Assembly: GCA_037576195.1 (NCBI GenBank)
Contig: CM075101.1
Location: 38,378,001-38,442,000 of the forward strand
Reading direction: 5' to 3'
From: Phytoseiulus persimilis
Lineage: Eukaryota; Arthropoda; Arachnida; Mesostigmata; Phytoseiidae
DNA length: 64,000 nt
Made by a program: the position numbers and the translations under genes. Under the pieces are notes generated by a model. The model had not been told where the DNA came from. It worked only from the letters and a program-made list of their open reading frames with translations, and made no database searches. Shown piece by piece: positions 58,601 to 64,000 of the stretch; the first letter of the stretch is position 1, and every line of letters starts with the position of its first letter.

Positions 58601-60092
58601 TTGCCTCTTGAACTCATGCTGGCAGTCTTCGATGCTCTCAAGGTTCGCTGTGATCTACATGAATGGAATCGTGGCAGTGACAATTATCGGGGAATCGAGA
58701 GGAGACGAGATGACTTCATATGATTTTCATTGCCAGTGCTTTACGTTCCGCGGTGCTCTTTCGAGATACGAATCGAGGGAAACGCTACTTTACATCTTGA
58801 CGTGCGCGATCCCGTGCTTCGGAGATCTTCCTCAAAGACAACTCGAACACAGTCTCGTTCCGGGCCAATTCCGAAAGGTTCTCGTTGCATTCCTGAAGCT
58901 TGTTCTTGATCTCAGCGTGCGTCTTTTTCTTTCGGGTGAATTCCTCTTCAAAATCCCTGGAACTTTTCTTGAGCTTCAAATAGGCTTGTCGCTTCTTATC
59001 GTAAATCAGCCATGCTACCTTCGCCTCGTGGATGTTCAACTGGGTTTTCGCCTAGAAAAGTGAGTTCCTAGGTTGGCACTACTTGAAGAATCCATGCAAT
59101 AATCACACCGTGCAGAAGTATCGGCGCCTCCCATTACGGCCAAAGGGGATTTCGTAATTTGTAAAACCAGGAAACATGCCGTACTTTTTGATACTCTCTG
59201 AACGTTCTCAATTCCGCTTCGAGGTGCTCATTTCTCTGGATATGTTCTTCACATCTGCCCTGCAGTGATTTCATCTTAGCCGTCAGCTCTGTGGAAGTTT
59301 TCTGGAACGTCTTCAGTTTCTCATGGTTCTCAATGAGAGCTACAGATCCGACAGCTTGCTCGGTTCCCACGAGCAACTCCTGCGGGGACATTTTCGCGAA
59401 GTCCGCCACGCGATCTTGCGGAAGAAATTGACATAGATTGTCGACCTTTGAATGTGGCAACCAATGTTAGCATTTGTCACGGGGAGAAGCTAAGGAATCG
59501 GTCGAAAAACTTTTTGAGACATTCTCAAGATTCGGACAGACTCAGTACGAGATTACGCCATTTGTACCTGAATATTCAGCTTCGCAACAGTTGACACCAC
59601 TTCCCCCTGGCCACACGACCTCCCATTAATTTTCCAATCGGATCTATTGGCTGAAATTCTGCGATTGATTACTATATTTCCTGCTCGCTGGAATAATTCA
59701 ATCTCCAGCTCCGCAGTTTCGCATCCATATTTGATGAAATCCTTGAGATCTTGAGCCCTGGCGAAGATGAAACGACGTCAATTCGTCCCAAATTATCTAT
59801 ATTCCGACAAATCGGTCTTCGTCCTACGCATATACAACTAGCGAATGGTTCTCGAGAGGAGCTGCATCCTAAAAGGAGACTGAGGAGGTTCACTCCATAA
59901 TCCTCACCTGCCCAGCAGCTTCGTCTGACCCGCCAGAGCGAGACAGATCGCGCAAACCAAACTGCTCTTCCCGGAACCATTGGGTCCGATGATCATGTTC
60001 AGTCCCGGCTCAGGTCGGTACTCGACATGACCGTATGTCAGGAAATTCTTCAAGCACAACCGTGTTATAGCAGCCTCGCCGTACGTTCCCAT
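55693..60092 (-). CDS. SMC5: SMC5, SMC5/6 complex ATPase
   Basis: Twelve minus-strand exons: 60092-59908, 59757-59568, 59445-59185, 59051-58794, 58654-58452, 58352-58145, 58064-57790, 57681-57448, 57331-57108, 57007-56700, 56566-56002, 55916-55693. All phases agree, giving about 1044 residues (human 1101). The N-terminal ATPase half has the SMC5 start ITRLCLKNFLTYGHVEY and Walker A IIGPNGSGKSS, then VDNLCQFLPQDRVADFAK. Long coiled coils flank the hinge (about exons 7-8, APDAVFAYLCENHNLHRIP). The C-terminal half has the ABC signature FHQSGGERSVTTILYMMALQ, Walker B FRVVDEINQGMD, and ITPKLLPDLPYSEKM. SMC5 pairs with SMC6 in the nucleus in recombination repair and replication-fork restart. Intron 11 uses a GC donor (CAAG|GCACGT). 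The donor of exon 9 (AAAAG|GTTCGC) is weak. Confidence 0.96.
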
Positions 60093-62040
60093 TTCGGCCA
60101 GTTTCCTAAGCTTTCAAATCGGTCTGCGGAGACATGGCCCAAAATTAAACACAAAGTTTCCCGTCAGAGTTCAGTAGCGCGCCCGTACTCGAATAACGCG
60201 CGACTGTTTTTTCACCGCGGCTGGTTATGGTTTTGTGTTGATCAATAGCCGAAGAATCGTCTGCTCGTTGGCGCGGCGCGGCTGGAGGCGGCCACAAGGG
60301 TGACGATCACAGTCCCGGAGCAAGGCTGATGGACGCATTCTTTTGAGGGGGAGAGAGCGGACCCGGCCACAAGCGCTCAGAAGGTGCACCATGAACGCAT
60401 CATCGACTCGTACTTTCCCTCCAAATTTCAAATCGATTGGCGATTGATCAATCCAGCGATACCTTACCCAGAGAAGCGGGTCCTGAATGAACACATTGCG
60501 TACAGAGCATCGGTCTGCGGCATGAGTTTAGATATTAGAGTGTCTCAGCCGAAGCTGTCTTGCAAGACCCCTTGCGTTCCTGCTCCACGAGTTCTCATCC
60601 TAGACCTGTCTTCAGGTTGGCGACGGTGGCTCCACAGTTCTGGGGAATGAAACATCGTCAGTAGACAGCCCAGACGAGTGAGATAGGGTATCACACTCAG
60701 GACCGGCATTGAAATCAGTATGAGTGATTCATCAGACGAGATGAATAATGAAGAACTGGGGACATTCAAACATGTAATCAGCGCATGAAGCGTACTTCGA
60801 GTATGAGGGAATCCAGAGGCGACTAGACGACGAACTTTCCTCCGAGATTCTTCTCCATACCTCTTAAGCGGGCGAAAAGCGGGTTCCTAATATTGTCATG
60901 AAGCTCAAGGAAGCCACATTCAGTCGAGGTACTCCAAAGACAACCGTATCTGGACAGGTAGCCAGAGAGCAGTCAGCGGAGACCACATGTACGTCTCATG
61001 CAAGCGATTCTGTGCGCAAGACGTGTAGGGAGCGAGAGTAAGGCGAGAGAGGAGAAATTGAATAAAAAAGAGACGACGAGACGATGACAGTGGAGTCGAA
61101 TTGTGGACCCTCCCGCCCGCCCCTTTCTTCCACCCCAACAGCCCTAGCTTTAGAGTTGAAGCGCCCCGCTCCGCTCTGAGAGTAATTGTGCCTTGACCCA
61201 GCGCCCCGTCCTTGCCCTACGCCAGCGTCCCGAGACCCGTCCGACCTCGCCCTTCCACGCATCCGAATTGTGTCCGAGTAAGTTCGCCTACTTACTCCGG
61301 GAGCGACGGCCTATCCATTCCCCAGGTCGCTGGGACGCCCTGTGAGCGAGCTTTAGCAGATAGCGGAAACCTCGTTACAATATCACGGCATACTCCCGGT
61401 GTGAGAGAACTGTCCCATTCATCTTGACGGCACTTATTCTTCCGCATCGAGCTCCTTTCCCTCCCCGCCAGCACGATTTCGGCTCTACAACCGATCGGAG
61501 GAATGGTGCTTCACTCTCCAAAACGTAGGTATCGTCAAGAAATGGTGAGACAAATCTTACGTCAAATCGATTAGCATGGATATGGAAGACACGCTTGTGA
61601 GCATCACGTCCCTTGACGGACGGTTTGCTGTGCATGATAGCAGCCTGGGTTGAGAAACCAGAGTCATGTACCAGGAACTGTTCCCACAATTGCGGCTCCT
61701 CAGTCGCAGATCAACCGATGAGCCGCCATCTCGAACCCAGATCGACTCACTCCACATCGGAATGGACTTTTCGAGTGCTGGAGTTCACAAAGACCACGAT
61801 CGAATGTTTCAGGAAAATAGAGATTCGATTGAGGATACAGGCATATATGATTGCGACCCGCCGGCGATCGGAAAGACCACCCACTCCTGGGTCTTTCAAG
61901 CGCTAGAAGCCATAAAGCCACACCCCTGCTGCCCTTAACACCACAGCAGTGCACGCACAACCGAATCGAATTAGAGCTCTGAAACTGATGTTTTTGCTGG
62001 AGACCTGGAAACAGCCTGGGCAGTGGACCGTTGGCACTAT
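60093..62040. other. SMC5 upstream region and unassigned DNA
   Basis: Should contain the SMC5 promoter. Short frames (60384-60650, 61613-61938 plus; 61375-61689 minus) show no recognisable domain. The stretch at 61100-61270 is C-rich. The right end grades into the Helitron remnant. Confidence 0.4.
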
Positions 62041-64000
62041 TTCGAAAGAGTTTCGCGTTTCTATCGGGAAGATGGATAAGGTGTGTTCATAGTCACGTAT
62101 TGAAATACAGGGGTGAGCCTGCAGGCATGTGTTGTGGGTATGGAAAAGTGAAACTGTTGCCCCTGGGTCTTCCCCCTGTACCCGTAGGAAAAATTACAGC
62201 TGGACTGTCGACGCGTCGCTTGGTAAATATTCGTGAGTTTGATGCATGTTTTCAAATGACTTCTTTCAGGGCGACCGAAACTATGAAGGAGGGGTATATG
62301 CCGACGTTCAAAGTGCAACGGCAAATATATCACCGTATCGGGTCTCTGTTACCATTGCAGGCAGAGGAGCACCAATGTTTACAAATTCATTTCATGGGAG
62401 GGAAGAATGTTGAGGTCAATCAACGAGTTCGTAATTTCGAAGACGATGTCAACTCTAAAATTGTCGATACACTGCAGCGGTTCTTCCACGAGCGTAATAC
62501 ATTAGTGAGGGGGTCCAAAACAGCTATCCAGTAGATGCCCAGTGGCTGTTGTGAAGTTGTCATCAGGGATAGAGTACCTACTGGGCAACACGCGGGGCGG
62601 TTCAATTCACCCACTACAGCTGAGGCTGCGGCGGTACTCGTAGGAACAGAGTTTAAAAAACGAGATATAGTTCTCCAGCGGCAAAGTGGAGATTTGAAGA
62701 TTATATGTGAAACACATCCCGCTTATGATGCGTTGCAGTAGTCGTTGATTCATTTGGAAGGTCAAGATGGGTAATATCCATATCAAGATGACGGACCCTC
62801 GTACGAATCAATCCTCGGGGGAACCTTAGCGCGACGATCTTGAAATTCCGGAAATTGTTTCAACAATACGTCGTTGATATCAATGCGAAAATTGGGACCG
62901 GGAGTTTGTTATACATTCGGACGCATCAGAAAGAGGCTCGTGCTGAAGAGTATATCGACTTGCGTGATGCAGTTGCGGCCGATGCGGACGTGAATCCGAA
63001 CGAGGTCAGGAAGAGGGTCATACTGCCAGTTACGTTTACGGGAAGTCCGCGTCACTTGCATGAATATGCTTGGTCGGGAATTTTCTTACTCTCTCTTATT
63101 CCTGATCCGTGGAAAATTATCCGATTCTGGATTTTTCGCGTTCGATAGCTAGAACGGTAGCGCATGTTATTCTTCTTGATTTTCTTGAATCGGGTTTGAA
63201 TTGAGTTTCGTGAATCGGCTCGAAGATTGCCTTTTTTTTCAAGTTTCCTCAAGAAAAAAGTCGACAAACTCCTGAAGTCGACCGATCGAATTCGGAAGTG
63301 CCAAGGTCGACGCAGGATAGGATGCTGTTCAAACCCCCTGCAACTCCAGATTTCTAGCTCAGGATCTGTGAGAAGGACGAAAGATCGTTTCAACCTTGAG
63401 CTCAAGATCGACCTCCTGACAAGATCGCGTCCCCTTTGCATTTTGGCCCGTAACTCCTCAGGGAAGCCGAACCCGGTTGAAACGATCTTTCGTCCTTCTC
63501 ACAGATCCTGAGCTAGAGATCTGGAGTTGCCGAGCGTTTGAGCAGAATCCTATCCTGCGTCCACTTTGGCACGTCCGTATTCGATCGGTCGACTTCAGAA
63601 GTTGGTCGTCTGTTATTTTGAGAAAAAGTAAATAAGAAAAAAGGCAATCTTTGAGCCGATTCGAAAATCAGTTTTCTACCGATTCGAAAATATCGAAATA
63701 ACAAAAAGATGCGCCATCCTTCCAGCTATCGAACGCGAAAAGAAATTCAAGAATCGGAGAATTTTTCACGGATTTATGAGCAGAAGAAGAGAGAGTAAGA
63801 AAATTCCCGACGTACGATGACCACTTCTGTACGTTCGGGAATACGGTCGTCCTGATTCATTCATCACCTTTATATGTAACCCGACATGGATTAGAATCAA
63901 GGGACTTCTGTTTCCTAGACAATCTGTCCCAGACTGCTCTGACATTGTCGCGCGTGTTTTCGAACAGAAATTGAGAGCAATGACGGACTTCACCGTGAAA
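62041..64000 (+). mobile_element. Decayed Helitron, Rep/helicase N-terminal part
   Basis: The plus strand encodes the Helitron-like N domain in broken pieces: CCGYGKVKLLPLGLPP, NIREFDACFQMTSFRA, then FKVQRQIYHRIGSLLPL, stop at 62532-62534, GQHAGRFNSPTTAEAAAVLV, KRDIVLQRQSGDL, stop near 62739, and KFRKLFQQYVVDINAKI to ILPVTFTGSPRHLHEYA at about 63070. After an inserted element it resumes at 63829 with YVREYGRPDSFITFICNPTW and SDIVARVFEQKLRAMTDF, running off the window. Helitrons move by rolling-circle replication using a Rep-helicase protein. Several stops and frame shifts show this copy is inactive. The HUH catalytic motif and the helicase lie beyond the window end. Confidence 0.88.
63073..63811. 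mobile_element. Fold-back element with long inverted repeats
   Basis: The left arm (about 63073-63396) and right arm (about 63474-63811) are imperfect reverse complements over some 320 bp, separated by a spacer of about 77 bp. The termini read gtcgggaattttcttactct. The most conserved block surrounds aggatctgtgagaaggacga (63361-63380) and its complement near 63492-63511. It interrupts the Helitron frame between HEYA and YVREYG, so it inserted after the Helitron. It has no coding capacity; it is a MITE-like or fold-back DNA transposon. I could not identify a convincing target-site duplication. Confidence 0.85.

Noticed and set aside
62041..63070. Helitron frames as a functional host gene
   Set aside because: At least two internal stops, frame changes and an inserted fold-back element show the copy is dead.

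Overview
The window is nuclear DNA from a compact animal genome, almost certainly an arthropod and probably a mite. Genes are split by mostly 50-150 bp GT-AG introns, base composition is near balanced, and genes lie close together on both strands. Two families point to arthropods: a Knickkopf gene (DM13-DM13-DOMON, cuticle chitin organisation) and a BTB protein with the tramtrack/lola-type start QFCLKWNNHQ. The small introns and gene density suggest Acari (a phytoseiid-like mite); that is inference, not a species call. Exon coordinates were worked out by hand from splice signals, reading phase and recalled family similarity, so single-base errors are possible.

Layout. 0-1.7 kb (+): end of a mucin-like membrane protein with an LDL-receptor class A tail. 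2.5-5.3 kb (-): LRRC40. About 5.9-6.3 kb (-): a small unrecognised gene. 7.1-13.2 kb (+): RAB3GAP1, with NDUFAF3 nested on the opposite strand inside its largest intron. 13.4-16.1 kb (-): an HPS3-like gene and, 32 nt upstream on the same strand, a small TSEN15-like gene. 16.8-18.6 kb (+): a LITAF-domain protein. 18.7-20.2 kb (-): mitochondrial NADP isocitrate dehydrogenase. 21.8-23.2 kb (-): a DEG/ENaC channel. 24.1-25.6 kb (-): a long coiled-coil protein. 27-31.3 kb (+): an unassigned exon, then a type II membrane protein with a Frizzled domain and one LDLa repeat. 31.7-32.6 kb (-): prohibitin. 33.6-34.7 kb (+): dehydrodolichyl diphosphate synthase. 36.6-40.2 kb (-): Knickkopf. 41.1-42.8 kb (+): a BTB-BACK protein. 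43.4-44.2 kb (+): BCDIN3D-type RNA methyltransferase. 44.2-51.6 kb is gene-poor and holds a decayed non-LTR retrotransposon tail. 51.6-53.7 kb (+): the tramtrack-type BTB gene behind a TATA box. 55.6-60.1 kb (-): SMC5. 62.0-64.0 kb (+): a decayed Helitron interrupted by a 739-bp fold-back element.

Most recognised genes are single-copy housekeeping genes (membrane traffic: RAB3GAP1, HPS3, LITAF; mitochondria: NDUFAF3, IDH2, PHB; RNA processing: TSEN15-like, BCDIN3D; genome stability: SMC5). They are neighbours rather than a pathway. I see no gene cluster that looks like a new defence or biosynthetic system. The most unusual items are the protease-less Frizzled-LDLa protein, the possible dicistronic TSEN15-like/HPS3-like pair, the antisense NDUFAF3 nested in RAB3GAP1, a GC-AG intron at the SMC5 Walker B motif, and the hairpin element inside the Helitron.
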